57,697 nt of DNA from Sedimentisphaerales bacterium (GCA_028281535.1 JANQJS010000062.1:1-57697); one strand, 5' to 3'; positions 34,879 to 44,324 are shown, counted from the stretch's first letter. The notes: generated by a model not told the origin, from the letters alone. Numbers and translations are program-made.

Positions 34879-36507
34879 ATGGATTTACAGTCTTATCAAC
34901 AAATTGCCCTTATGGCCTCGCAGGAAACCGATTCCAGTATTGTCTTGCAAAAGATTGTTGCTGGCCTAATTGATTCGGGTGATCATGCATTAGCCAGAAT
35001 ATGGCTATTGCAACCTGGAGATATTTGCGACAGCTGTGAACTGAAAGGGGAATGCTTAGATCAAACCGAGTGTTTACATCTCGTTGCGAGTGCCGGGCGT
35101 TCTGTGGTTGATCCTGATACTCATTGGGATCATATTAAAGGAAGTCATCAACGATTTCCTATGGGCGCTCGGAAGGTTGGGCATATTGCAAAAACAGGAG
35201 AACCGCTGTTAATAGAAAAAATAATAGATAACTGTCGCTGGCTTCGCGATCCAGATTGGGCCCGGAGCGAAAAAATTAAATCGTTTGCTGGTCATCCTCT
35301 TAGGTTTCAAGGACAAGTCATTGGTGTGATAGCTATCTTTAGCCGACAAAAATTCAATATGAATGACATGGCGATTCTTAGCGGATTTGCCAGCCACGCC
35401 GCTGCTGCAATTGCCAATGCTCGAGCATTTGAAAATATCAAACAATTGCAAAAACAGCTCGAGTTAGAAAATACCTATCTGAAAGAGGAGATCGTTACCG
35501 AGCAATGTTGTGGTGATATTGTTGGGCAGAGTAATCCTTTAAAGGCAACGCTTAAGCAAATTGAATTGGTAGCACCGACAGATAGCAATGTGCTGATCAT
35601 GGGAGAGTCAGGTAGTGGAAAGGAATTAATTGCTCGAGCCATTCATAAAAACAGCCTGCGATGTGATCGACCGATGGTTAAGGTAAACTGTGGTAGTATT
35701 CCTCGTGAATTGTTTGAAAGTGAATTTTTCGGTCATGTTAAAGGGGCATTTACAGGTGCGATTGCTGATCGTATTGGTCGTTTCCAACTAGCAGATGGTG
35801 GGACACTTTTTCTGGATGAAGTAGGTGAAATTCCATTAGAGCTGCAAAGTAAGCTTTTACGTGTACTCCAAGAAGGCGAAATCGAACGTATTGGTGAGGA
35901 TAAAACGCGTCAAGTAGATGTTCGGATTATTGCCGCAACAAACCGTGATTTAAAAACCGAGGTTGATGATAAGCGTTTTCGTCAGGACTTATATTACCGG
36001 TTGAGTGTTTTTCCTGTTCACATTGTGCCTTTACGTGAGCGTAAGGAAGATATTGGAGAGTTAGCTCATCACTTAATTAAAGTTGTTAGTAAGCGATTAG
36101 GTATTTCTGAAAGACCGCTTAAGCAAAAGCACATTATACAATTACAAAAATATGATTGGCCCGGAAATGTCCGTGAATTGCAAAATATTATTGAGCGTGC
36201 CATCATTACTTCTCCTGGGAACCAATTACTTTTTGATTTACCAGAATTCAAAATGCCTAAGAAAACAACAACGGAAATCATAACGACAGACGAGCATGCA
36301 GAATCAATTTATACAGCACAGGAATTTAAGCAGCTTGAAAAGGAGAATATTCTTCGAGCTTTAAGACAAACCCGTTTCAAAATTTCTGGATATGATGGAG
36401 CTGCGAATCTTTTGCAGATGAAACCCACCACGCTTGCATCTAAAATTAAAAAATATCAAATTCAAAAACAACTCAACTATAATATGAACCAGGATATAAA
36501 AGGTTAA
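34879..36507 (+). CDS. Sigma-54 dependent activator with GAF domain
   Basis: The 542-residue protein has an N-terminal GAF domain (about 18-185) containing a four-Cys insert at Cys50, Cys53, Cys59 and Cys65. A linker helix and an AAA+ domain follow, with Walker A GESGSGKE (242-249), GAFTGA (289-294) and LFLDEVGE. A Fis-type HTH lies near residues 490-530. GAFTGA contacts sigma-54, so it should drive -24/-12 promoters. The Cys cluster could bind iron-sulfur or zinc and sense redox or NO-like stress; this is inference. The 3-prime end overlaps by 35 bases the convergent M50 gene. Confidence 0.95.
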   Translation: MDLQSYQQIALMASQETDSSIVLQKIVAGLIDSGDHALARIWLLQPGDICDSCELKGECLDQTECLHLVASAGRSVVDPDTHWDHIKGSHQRFPMGARKVGHIAKTGEPLLIEKIIDNCRWLRDPDWARSEKIKSFAGHPLRFQGQVIGVIAIFSRQKFNMNDMAILSGFASHAAAAIANARAFENIKQLQKQLELENTYLKEEIVTEQCCGDIVGQSNPLKATLKQIELVAPTDSNVLIMGESGSGKELIARAIHKNSLRCDRPMVKVNCGSIPRELFESEFFGHVKGAFTGAIADRIGRFQLADGGTLFLDEVGEIPLELQSKLLRVLQEGEIERIGEDKTRQVDVRIIAATNRDLKTEVDDKRFRQDLYYRLSVFPVHIVPLRERKEDIGELAHHLIKVVSKRLGISERPLKQKHIIQLQKYDWPGNVRELQNIIERAIITSPGNQLLFDLPEFKMPKKTTTEIITTDEHAESIYTAQEFKQLEKENILRALRQTRFKISGYDGAANLLQMKPTTLASKIKKYQIQKQLNYNMNQDIKG

Positions 36508-37177
36508 TCATAAATAGGTGGATGGGATTGAAAAGATACTTGAATAGATTCCACGCGATAACCAAACCGATGATCGAAGCACCAGGTTGACTAATCAAGT
36601 CATTGTATCGTTGCAGGTCGCTACCTTTAATAAATAATCCCAAAACAGCACTGCCATCCAGCGGAGGTAAAGGGATAAGATTGAAAATAGTTAATACTAA
36701 ATTGAGTGTAAAAAAGATACTGACAAAGACTGCGATCGCATGGGGAGCTCCTTTTTCAGTCGCCTGAGTTACCATGCTATTCGAAATGGTATCAGGGGCA
36801 TAAAAGAAATCGGCGTTAATTCCGATGCGTATGATAATAAAGCAAATGAGAACGATCACAAAATTGGATGCCGGCCCTGCTAATGCCATCCAGGCTGCTC
36901 GCTTAGGGTATCTTTCTGCCCAATATGGATTGTAGGGAGCACTGGCCCACCCAACACACCAGCCTGCTAAAACATACGACAGTATAGGAACCAAAATCAT
37001 ACCGACAGGTTCACGTTGGATATGCGGGATAGGATTAAGCGTGACTTGTCCACCTTGATAGGCGGTGGAGTCACCAAGTTTTAATGCGGCAAGTGCATGG
37101 GCTGCTTCGTGCACCGTTGCTGAAAGCACAAAAGCTAAAAACCAGACTAAACCCAAACCAATATCATAACTATCCAT
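36473..37177 (-). CDS. Site-2 protease-like M50 membrane metalloprotease
   Basis: The 234-residue multi-pass protein has the zinc motif HEAAH at residues 23-27 within the first membrane helix. A second metal-ligand region follows with PLPPLDGS before the last helices. This is the compact SpoIVFB/YwhC-like group without PDZ or CBS domains. It should cut membrane-embedded substrates, perhaps an anti-sigma or signal protein. The start is the ATG at 37177; a TTG at 37216 would add 13 residues. Neither start has a clear ribosome site. Its last 11 codons overlap the end of the activator gene. Confidence 0.88.
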   Translation of the reverse strand: MDSYDIGLGLVWFLAFVLSATVHEAAHALAALKLGDSTAYQGGQVTLNPIPHIQREPVGMILVPILSYVLAGWCVGWASAPYNPYWAERYPKRAAWMALAGPASNFVIVLICFIIIRIGINADFFYAPDTISNSMVTQATEKGAPHAIAVFVSIFFTLNLVLTIFNLIPLPPLDGSAVLGLFIKGSDLQRYNDLISQPGASIIGLVIAWNLFKYLFNPIHLFMINLLYPGSYYS

Positions 37178-37273
37178 AATAAGGAGTAGTATGGATAGTA
37201 TTTGGATTAAAGTCAATAGTCCAATTAGCAGCTAGCTTCAAAATAAGAAACCAGCTGCTAATTGTCGGAAGGG

Positions 37274-38104
37274 TTATGCGAGACGTTTGCGTTTTCTAAT
37301 TAAATACAAGCCAGACAGACCCATTAATGACATCGTTGCAGGTTCAGGTATCTGTGCAATTTCAATTTCCGCTATCAATGTATCTGGGCTTATGATTTGT
37401 GATATAGAGCCCACAGGAGTAATGCTGCCATTAATCGAAGCGATGTAACTAGGATCTGACACAAAAATTTCAGAGATTGGATTGGTGGTGGAAACTTCAA
37501 ATGGTCCTGGTGTTATTAAAAAGGCTGCGCCACCATTGACAACATTATTGGATTCTGTACCAGCATCATAGATGTCTCGCCCAAAAATCTGTATAGTTAG
37601 TGGTCCAGTTGATTGGCCGGTGTTATCAAAAATTTGATAAGCCGTTGGGTTGCCATTGCCCACAAACAAATCATTGGTTGGAATGATCATTGAGGCAAAG
37701 CTAAAATACTGATTAAGGCTCGAATCGCCGACATCAAATGTAAAGGTTGTTTCTTCGCCTGGATCAAATGTTGGCACGGCGTTACCATTAGTCGATGCAA
37801 TGGTCGTGTCTTTTCCGCCAGCTAAGCCACTTGCACTGCCAGAAAAATCACTTGAAAGGATACCGGTGCCGCCTGTTTCAGCAAGCGTTTCTAGGCCACT
37901 AGAGGCAAATCCACCAGAATTAAACGTGTCAAATTGGCCATCGTGTGCAGCAATCCAAAATGGCGTCGCTGATAGACCACCCGGTAATAATACATTCCGA
38001 ATGGTTACATCAACACTGGCTGCATTGGCGCTATGTGTGAATGTTGTTGTGAAGATGAGTAGTAAAATCATAAAAAATGAAGATAAACGGGTTGCGCTTG
38101 CCAT
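37274..38104 (-). CDS. Spondin-domain PEP-CTERM protein
   Basis: From the ATG at 38104 (AGGAG seven bases before it) the protein (276 aa) has a signal peptide ending SANAAS. A spondin N-terminal-like domain follows with VTIRNVLLPGGLSATPFW, HDGQFDTFNSGG, LETLAETGG and SFASMIIPTNDLFVGNG. The C-terminus is IPEPATMSLMG, a hydrophobic stretch and the RKRKRLA tail. It should be exported and sorted by exosortase. The ECF sigma/anti-sigma pair lies upstream on the same strand with a 210-base gap. Confidence 0.88.
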   Translation of the reverse strand: MASATRLSSFFMILLLIFTTTFTHSANAASVDVTIRNVLLPGGLSATPFWIAAHDGQFDTFNSGGFASSGLETLAETGGTGILSSDFSGSASGLAGGKDTTIASTNGNAVPTFDPGEETTFTFDVGDSSLNQYFSFASMIIPTNDLFVGNGNPTAYQIFDNTGQSTGPLTIQIFGRDIYDAGTESNNVVNGGAAFLITPGPFEVSTTNPISEIFVSDPSYIASINGSITPVGSISQIISPDTLIAEIEIAQIPEPATMSLMGLSGLYLIRKRKRLA

Positions 38105-38317
38105 AGGATGGCTCCTCTCTCTCAAAATGGGTGATCCATTCATGGATGGATCATTGGGTCTCTCTTTTATTAATTGCCCTGCCTGTTTATTACTTCTCTG
38201 TATAAACTTTGCAGAGCACCATTATGGAAACTAAACAGAATCTTATTGCGCAATGATTGTGTTTTACGAAAGTGAGTCGTTGATTGGAGATGAAACCTTA
38301 CAAAATTATTTTAAATT

Positions 38318-38584
38318 TTATAATTTTGATAAAACTTTTTTTCGAATGCGTTCCCGTTGTTTGTCAGTGAGTTGAGCTAATTTTGTTAGATTAGATTTAA
38401 AAACGGACATAACACGTTTAATGAGTTCGAGTTGTTTTTTAAAACGTCGACAAGGCTTACAGATCATTACATGAAACTTAAGGGCTAGTCGATCTGATTT
38501 AGATAATGGTTCATCTTGCATACGAGTTAATAAAACGGATGCATCTTTACACTTTAGCGTTAAAATTTTGAATATGTTTGACAT
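38318..38584 (-). CDS. Small zinc-binding anti-sigma factor candidate
   Basis: This 88-residue basic protein has H-x3-C-x2-C at His38, Cys42 and Cys45 (KFHVMICKPC), plus an earlier Cys12. It is the layout of zf-HC2/ZAS anti-sigma domains. There is no membrane helix, so it would act in the cytoplasm. It begins three bases after the ECF sigma gene stop, which makes it that sigma factor's likely partner. Confidence 0.82.
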   Translation of the reverse strand: MSNIFKILTLKCKDASVLLTRMQDEPLSKSDRLALKFHVMICKPCRRFKKQLELIKRVMSVFKSNLTKLAQLTDKQRERIRKKVLSKL

Positions 38585-38587
38585 AAT

Positions 38588-39166
38588 TTAGTCCGAAAAC
38601 CAATTTTCTTCGAGGCATTGTCGCAGACTCATACGTGAGCGATGCAGTCGTACCCATAGATTAGACTCAGAAATATCTAAATCCTTACAAATTTCTTTAG
38701 AATCAACATCTGACATTTCCTTAAGGATGAAAGCCGATGCAATGGCACGGGGTAATTTCTTTAAGCATGCTTTAACCACCAGCATAAATTCTTTCTGACT
38801 AAAAAGCTCTTCTGGGTTGGCACGCCAGTCAGACAGTTTAACCTTCCATTTCTTTTTATTAAAAAAATGCGACTGAAAATCTTCGAGAATGTCGTCGATG
38901 TTTTCATCTGTTTCTCGATTGCTTTTTCGGTAGTAATCGGCGATTTTGTGTCGCAAAATACTAATGAGCCATGTTTGGATTGTTGATTTGCCAGAAAAAG
39001 AGTCTATGTTTTTCAGGGCTGCCAAAAAAGTTTCCTGAACCATATCTTCGGCAATATCACGTTGTTGGACTCGGGGCAATGCATACTTGTATAAAACATC
39101 ACTGTGAGCATCAATCCATTCATTAGGATCAATATCTTGTGTGCTTTTGGAGCTTAATTGTGTCAT
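38588..39166 (-). CDS. ECF-type RNA polymerase sigma factor
   Basis: The 192-residue protein has region 2 with DMVQETFLAALKNI and TIQTWLISILRHKIADYYR, a linker with a charged stretch, and region 4 with LPRAIASAFILKEM, DSKEICKDLDISES and NLWVRLHRSRMSLR. The ATG at 39166 is clear. It leads the small anti-sigma gene. The nearby PEP-CTERM gene may be a target, but no promoter match was established. Confidence 0.92.
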   Translation of the reverse strand: MTQLSSKSTQDIDPNEWIDAHSDVLYKYALPRVQQRDIAEDMVQETFLAALKNIDSFSGKSTIQTWLISILRHKIADYYRKSNRETDENIDDILEDFQSHFFNKKKWKVKLSDWRANPEELFSQKEFMLVVKACLKKLPRAIASAFILKEMSDVDSKEICKDLDISESNLWVRLHRSRMSLRQCLEENWFSD

Positions 39167-39390
39167 TCAGCGATACCTTCAGGCTCTGGATGCATTTTTT
39201 ATTTAGGAATAAAATGACATTCATTATTGGGGTGGTCGTAAGTTGATTGTAGAAAATCTTTACACCCCAAACAAGCAGGGATTAGGTATTTTTATATAAA
39301 ATATTAAGAATGACAAATTTTATAACTTTATTTTAGAATTATTGTAAGGTTTGTGGATAGAACAGCGACATATTCATTTGGATTTTAAAT

Positions 39391-40614
39391 TCATTGCCAT
39401 CCAAGTGTCAAAATGGTGAAATCATATAAGTCGATCATGTTGTCGCCATTTAAATCTCCATTGGCCCAGTTGCCGTTTTGCAACCATGATTCAGTTAAAT
39501 GTTCTAGATCGATGATATCTGTGACACCATCTAAATTTGTATCTCCCAAACTCGTTTGAAGAATCGTTTCAATGAGAAATGTAAAATCACTTTGATTAAC
39601 CAACGTATCATTGTTGATATCAAATGTCATATCTTGATTATTCATTTGAATGGCCGCGAGCAATAAATCAATATCTTCAGAGTCAACCGTTCTATCTGAA
39701 TTCAAGTCGCCAAGAAACATTGAACTGGGAGCATACACAATCGCGTTTGCCAAAATCTGAAAATTATTATTATTTGGATCATCTAAAGCGTGAGGTTGAT
39801 ATTCTCCCGGTTGGTAGCCTACAACAACGCCTTGCCAATTGGGAGCTTGATGCGTAAAGCCAAGAATATGCGAAGTGCCATTTTGGTTATAATTACTTCC
39901 AAATAGTATCTCAATGTTTTGAGCTGTTGGATTAATCTCAAAATTAATATACCTTTCATCTGGTGTGTTATTAAAAAAAGAATAATCTGCTAAGGGTATA
40001 TTTCTTGGTACATCACTATAAATAACATTACCTGTATACTCAATGCCATTGGTTGTAATAAAATGTTCAGGTGAAACATTAATCACATTTTGCCCTTCAA
40101 TAATATTCCATGGCACACTGCCAGTAGCAGTGACACCAATGATATCTTGGATGGACTCTTTGCCATTAGTTAAATAGGATCCATGATGAAATGATACAAT
40201 CCCTCCACCAGCGACTAGAAAATTTTCCACAGCTGATACAAATGCCGCTTGGTCTGCATTGTTTTGTGCAGGCGTGTCATCATTAGGAATTCGGTGCGCA
40301 AAATAAATTAAACAATCATAGGCATTAGGATCATCGAAAGGTAAGGTAAGCAGCGCTATCGCTTGATCAATATTGTTCGTGGCAATTTCGTGAACACTAC
40401 CCGCTAATTCACTGATATTTAGGCCGCTGCTTACATTCACTAACGCTGAAGATAAATCACCCGGTTGTGTGAGTTCATTATCTGGCAGGCCGTGAGGATT
40501 GACTTCGTCACTAATGATCAACAAGCGAAGCGGTTTGTGCAAAGGCAGCGTTGAACTAAATGTCATTTCGGCCAATAAGCCAAATACGATGATTGTTGAG
40601 AGTATCCATTTCAT
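39391..40614 (-). CDS. Secreted ThuA-like protein with dockerin repeats
   Basis: A signal peptide (KWILSTIIVFGLLAEMTFSS) precedes a ThuA-like class I glutamine amidotransferase-fold domain at about residues 30-300. Motifs include LRLLIISDEVNPHG, VSFHHGSYL and IIGVTATGSVPWNI. Dockerin-type segments follow: LNSDRTVDSEDIDLL, TNLDGVTDIIDLEHL and LNGDNMIDLYDFTIL, each with D-x-N/D-x-D calcium patterns. The start is the ATG at 40614 (407 aa). It should be secreted and could dock on a cohesin, but no cohesin is seen in the window. Confidence 0.85.
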   Translation of the reverse strand: MKWILSTIIVFGLLAEMTFSSTLPLHKPLRLLIISDEVNPHGLPDNELTQPGDLSSALVNVSSGLNISELAGSVHEIATNNIDQAIALLTLPFDDPNAYDCLIYFAHRIPNDDTPAQNNADQAAFVSAVENFLVAGGGIVSFHHGSYLTNGKESIQDIIGVTATGSVPWNIIEGQNVINVSPEHFITTNGIEYTGNVIYSDVPRNIPLADYSFFNNTPDERYINFEINPTAQNIEILFGSNYNQNGTSHILGFTHQAPNWQGVVVGYQPGEYQPHALDDPNNNNFQILANAIVYAPSSMFLGDLNSDRTVDSEDIDLLLAAIQMNNQDMTFDINNDTLVNQSDFTFLIETILQTSLGDTNLDGVTDIIDLEHLTESWLQNGNWANGDLNGDNMIDLYDFTILTLGWQ

Positions 40615-40821
40615 TGTCAAATTAAAACCTTGATTGAATTTACTCTATTGTATGGGATTGACGGCTGTGATCATAGCTAGAGATTGTTTTTTTGTCTGGT
40701 GGAGAGGGGTGTTTATTATATTGAATTATACGTACACGTGGCATATAATAATGCCCCCCCGCATGGAAGCTGGTTGTGTACAAAATAATTCAGTGTGTTC
40801 TCAGTTAGAAAGGAAATCATT

Positions 40822-41871
40822 ATGTTGTCTAAAACCCACTCCCTCGTCGTAAAATTAATTGTTCTCACATGCATATTTACTGGATGTGCTATGGCAGAGA
40901 AGAAGAACCCTAAAAATAATATCATCCTCCCTGATAACAAAGGGATTGTATATGATGGCTTTGAAGGTCCAGGAAAAGGCAAACATATCGTATTTGTTGT
41001 AGGTGATGAAGAATACCGTAGCGAAGAATCCATGCCTCAGATGGCAAAAATTCTTGCTAAGCATCATGGATTTAAATGTACGGTTCTGTTTCCAATAGAT
41101 CCAAAAAATGGAAAAATTAATCCCATGGTCCTCAATAATATCCCTGGCCTGGAAGCTCTGGAGGATGCCGATTTGATGGTGATTTATACCCGCTTTCGCG
41201 AATTACCAGATTCTCAGATGAAACGTATCATCGATTACACCAATTCTGGTAAACCCATTTTAGGGCTGCGTACTTCCACTCACGCATTCAGCTATGAAGA
41301 AAATCCGGATAGTAAATATGCTAAGTATCACTTCGAAAACGAAGACAAAGATTTTAGAGGCGGCTACGGTCGTCAGGTACTGGGTGAAACCTGGGTCAAT
41401 CATCATGGCGAACATGAAGAAGAAAGCACTCGAGGCATCATCGCTGAGGGCATGGAAAAACATCCAATCGTTCAGGGCTGCGATGACATCTGGGGCGCAT
41501 CCGATGTCTATGGCCTAACGACACTGCATGGCGATTGCAAACCATTGATCATTGGATTGTGTCTCAAAGGTATGAAGCCAACCGACAAAGTCAACAAACG
41601 TAAAAAGCCTGTCCCAGTGACCTGGCTAAAAAGCTATACCGGCGACAAAGGCAAAAAGGCTCGTGTATTTACCACCACAATGGGCCATGTCATGGACTTT
41701 ACCAGTGAAGGCACTCGCCGCATGATCGTCAATGGTGCCTATTGGTGTTTGGGAATGGAAGACAAAATTCCCGCAAAATCTAAGGTTGATATCGTAGGGA
41801 CTTACAACCCTACCTATATCGGCTATGGCGATTACAAGCGTGGGGTAGCCATCAAAGACCATAAAATGTAA
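40822..41871 (+). CDS. ThuA domain lipoprotein
   Basis: From the ATG at 40822 (AGGAAA upstream) the 349-residue product has a hydrophobic start and IFTGC with Cys22 as a probable lipobox. A ThuA/GATase-like domain follows: HIVFVVGDEEYRSEESMP, DLMVIYTRFRELPD, PILGLRTSTHAFSY, NHHGEHEEES and VFTTTMGHVMDF. Planctomycetes carry many such proteins, often in sugar-degradation loci; the reaction is not settled. Its neighbour on the other side of a 200-base divergent gap is the ThuA-dockerin gene. Confidence 0.88.
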   Translation: MLSKTHSLVVKLIVLTCIFTGCAMAEKKNPKNNIILPDNKGIVYDGFEGPGKGKHIVFVVGDEEYRSEESMPQMAKILAKHHGFKCTVLFPIDPKNGKINPMVLNNIPGLEALEDADLMVIYTRFRELPDSQMKRIIDYTNSGKPILGLRTSTHAFSYEENPDSKYAKYHFENEDKDFRGGYGRQVLGETWVNHHGEHEEESTRGIIAEGMEKHPIVQGCDDIWGASDVYGLTTLHGDCKPLIIGLCLKGMKPTDKVNKRKKPVPVTWLKSYTGDKGKKARVFTTTMGHVMDFTSEGTRRMIVNGAYWCLGMEDKIPAKSKVDIVGTYNPTYIGYGDYKRGVAIKDHKM

Positions 41872-42263
41872 TTTAAATCGAATTTTAGCGGATTTTTATC
41901 ACAAATATATCGTGAAATTTGAGGCCTATATAATCCATAAACCTAGATTTGCGACCGTTTTTGGTTGCTTTAAGTGTGTTTAAATAAAAGAGTTGTGGTT
42001 ATTTTTGTTTTTGGGTTTCTCTTGCCGTGACATTTATTAACAATGCCAGCCGAGTAAGAAAACGCTTGACTTATTGGCCTGATTTTTTACAATGAAATAT
42101 CTAAGCTTCATGTACAGAAAGTTATCCACTACATGGGTTTAGGGAGTTACAAGCGAGTTTGTAAGGATCTTACCTGTACCGCATTCACCTCAAATAATAA
42201 CTTGAGGAATTACCAGCCGGAACAATGGATTCAAAGTAATCAAAATTTATAAGGAGACTGGGT
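41872..42263. other. 392-base gap upstream of the coiled-coil protein
   Basis: No gene is seen. It contains a small hairpin around CTCAA-TTGAG near 42190-42207 and presumably the promoter of the downstream gene. AAGGAGA at its right end supports the TTG start at 42264. Confidence 0.45.
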
Positions 42264-43124
42264 TTGAGTTTTCTAACAAAAGTTTTTGTATTGTTAGTCT
42301 CACTGTTATCAATTTTCTTGAGTGGTATCGTTGTATCATTCGTTCTTAATACGAATAATTGGAAGATGGCATACGATAAAGAAGTGATCCGTTCAAGAGC
42401 TGCTCAAGTTCAGGCTGTCGTTGCAGAAGAGTCGTTAAGTAAGGGTTTGGCTCGTCGCGAAAATATCATCGCTCAATTAAATGATAAAATTATCCAGTTG
42501 GAAACCGTTAATAATAGCCTTGTAAGTGATATGGAAACATTGCTTCAGGAAAAAGCGATTGCAACCAACCAGAGTTTTACAGCAGTTACCCTGAGTGGTA
42601 CGCTTCGTGAAACCATTGACAATATGTACAAAGCTCAACAGGTGATCCAGAAAGATCTTCGCGAAGCTCATGAGAACATGTTGGTTGCTCAGAAAAATGT
42701 TACCGAATTGCGTCGCAGTAATATGGAGCTGACCGCAAATAACGATCAGTTGGAGTTGGTTCGCAAGCAACAAGTCGAGACAATTGCTCGGCTGGAAAAC
42801 GATCTTGACGCCCAGCTGCAAAGCCCAAAAGTCAAAGGTGAAGATTGGCTTGAGAAAAATGATAGTGTAACTCAACTTCCTATCTATGAAAGCGGTGTTC
42901 CTATTCGCGGACAAGTGACTGCCGTGGAGCAGGATTTGGCATCGATTTCCATTGGCTCATCTTCTGGTGTTCGTAAAAATATGAAATTCCTGGTCTATCG
43001 CAATGAGCAATATCTGGGTGATCTTCAGATTACCCATGTTGAGCCAAGCGAATCAGCCGGTCGTATCAATCTACGTCGCGGTCTGATCGTCAAGGGCGAT
43101 AGCGTTACTACCGGATTTAATTAA
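42264..43124 (+). CDS. Membrane-anchored coiled-coil protein of unknown function
   Basis: The 286-residue protein has one N-terminal membrane helix (residues 5-28), a long coiled coil (about 40-190), and a C-terminal small beta-barrel-like domain (VPIRGQVTAVEQDLASISIG, GVRKNMKFLVYR, LGDLQITHVEP). MreC-like proteins have a similar plan, but the domain does not look like MreC. The TTG start is backed by AAGGAGA seven bases before it. It is followed by a 53-residue membrane protein gene 32 bases later. Confidence 0.8.
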   Translation: MSFLTKVFVLLVSLLSIFLSGIVVSFVLNTNNWKMAYDKEVIRSRAAQVQAVVAEESLSKGLARRENIIAQLNDKIIQLETVNNSLVSDMETLLQEKAIATNQSFTAVTLSGTLRETIDNMYKAQQVIQKDLREAHENMLVAQKNVTELRRSNMELTANNDQLELVRKQQVETIARLENDLDAQLQSPKVKGEDWLEKNDSVTQLPIYESGVPIRGQVTAVEQDLASISIGSSSGVRKNMKFLVYRNEQYLGDLQITHVEPSESAGRINLRRGLIVKGDSVTTGFN

Positions 43125-43156
43125 TCAACATTTGATCATCTCCAGGAGATTTTGAT

Positions 43157-43318
43157 ATGCCAGATGGTAAGCGAAGCAAAAAAAGTAAGGGCCAAGATAA
43201 TGTCTATACTGGTTTGACGGGATTGGCGTTATTGACACTAATTGGTGCCGTTGCTGTTGTTTGTACAGTCGGTTTTAAATATTATGGTACCTTTTATGAG
43301 GTAATGAAAACCCCTTAA
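43157..43318 (+). CDS. Small single-helix membrane protein, 53 aa
   Basis: ATG at 43157 is preceded by CAGGAGA and opens a frame to TAA at 43316-43318. The product has a basic N-terminus (PDGKRSKKSKG) and one hydrophobic helix at about residues 20-41, then a short tail. It directly follows the coiled-coil membrane protein gene and could be its partner. The family is not recognised. Confidence 0.75.
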   Translation: MPDGKRSKKSKGQDNVYTGLTGLALLTLIGAVAVVCTVGFKYYGTFYEVMKTP

Positions 43319-43436
43319 TTCACAGGAGTTAGGGTTATAATCGCAATTCTGACAGGGGGGCTTGTCATTTGTTTTTATTCATTTCTGTGATATACTTTAA
43401 GTAGAAGCATTGCGTCTTTATCAATGGAGGTCTGTC

Positions 43437-43607
43437 ATGATGCACGATGGATTTATACATCGCTGGTTATCGCATTGGCATCTCACTCGTGAGGATTTGG
43501 TGGCATTTTTTCAGCAAGTGCTGGTCGATAAACGCACAATCACATTTCTTGAATTGCTGATGCTGGTTCTATTTTTCCTAATTATCTGCGTTGGATCGCT
43601 CAATTAG
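43437..43607 (+). CDS. Small membrane protein, 56 aa
   Basis: The ATG at 43437 has GGAGG six bases upstream. The product is amphipathic at first (DGFIHRWLSHWHLTREDL) and ends in a hydrophobic helix (LLMLVLFFLIICVG). A longer frame starts at 43410 but lacks a ribosome site. It could be a tail-anchored regulator or accessory subunit; I do not recognise it. Confidence 0.65.
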   Translation: MMHDGFIHRWLSHWHLTREDLVAFFQQVLVDKRTITFLELLMLVLFFLIICVGSLN

Positions 43608-43706
43608 CTAGTGTATCTGGTTGAGTGGTCGTTAGGGTAATACATCGTACCAGCATTCTTGGTAGCCAATGTGTTGGGTCTGTTTCAAGCTTTTATGTTG
43701 GTAGCT

Positions 43707-44069
43707 TTAGCTATATCTGCGATTTCTTTCGATGGAAACAGGTGAGCCACTGAAAGGTTCGTCGGCAGGAGTGACGTAGGGGCTAGTATAGGTGCTATCA
43801 GAGGAGCGGGCAGATGCATAATATGAGATTTTGGTTTTAGCAAAGCGGATCGCATTTTGTAGAGATTCAAAGGGGCCGGCCAGTCGTTGCTCCGTTGGAA
43901 ATACTGTTTTTTGCATGTAAACATAGTAAAAGCGATCATGTTCATCGATGCTGACATCTAAGCGGGGGACTGAAACGATATTGAGTGGCATGTCACTGCT
44001 GTTTTCTGTGTTCCAGACTTTAGCGACAATACGGTGATTGATGGAATCCTGCATCTTTTGGGTCCTCAT
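43707..44069 (-). CDS. Hypothetical protein, 120 aa
   Basis: The product is hydrophilic, with a middle part of alternating strands (IVSVPRLDVSIDEHDRFYYVYM), a helix (SLQNAIRFAKTKI) and a Ser/Thr-rich tail. No family is recognised. GAGG before an internal ATG at 44054 makes a start five codons in equally possible. The opposite frame at 43685-43957 is its shadow. Confidence 0.6.
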   Translation of the reverse strand: MRTQKMQDSINHRIVAKVWNTENSSDMPLNIVSVPRLDVSIDEHDRFYYVYMQKTVFPTEQRLAGPFESLQNAIRFAKTKISYYASARSSDSTYTSPYVTPADEPFSGSPVSIERNRRYS

Positions 44070-44246
44070 AAAATCTCTATTGAAATTAAGATCACTTCGT
44101 TTATCCTGAACTTTATTAGAAATATACGTTTTTAAGGTTAACCCTTGATCAGAGATTTGTTAGTATTTTGTTAACTCATTGGCCTTAAAACAGCTGTGAG
44201 TTTTCCGCGTTTAAGTTATATTATTTCCCTCTGTGGGGAGTGAATT

Positions 44247-44321
44247 ATGTTGTTTGGGCCGACCGAGCTTATTGTTATACTACTACTCGTATTTTTTATT
44301 TTTTGGATCATGAAGAAGTAA
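44247..44321 (+). CDS. 24-residue TatA-like membrane micropeptide
   Basis: ATG at 44247 follows GGGGAG at normal spacing and opens a frame of 24 codons to TAA at 44319-44321. The product, MLFGPTELIVILLLVFFIF followed by WIMKK, has the GPTELIVILL start and single membrane helix of TatA/TatE but stops before the amphipathic helix and tail. The next gene starts three bases after its stop, so the ribosome site and spacing support a real gene. Whether it works with a Tat translocase is unknown. Confidence 0.65.
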   Translation: MLFGPTELIVILLLVFFIFWIMKK

Positions 44322-44324
44322 GAT

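Noticed and set aside
40634-40852. Plus-strand frame of 72 codons before the ThuA lipoprotein
   Set aside because: It overlaps the lipoprotein start and its ribosome site in another frame. The gap is better read as a divergent promoter region.
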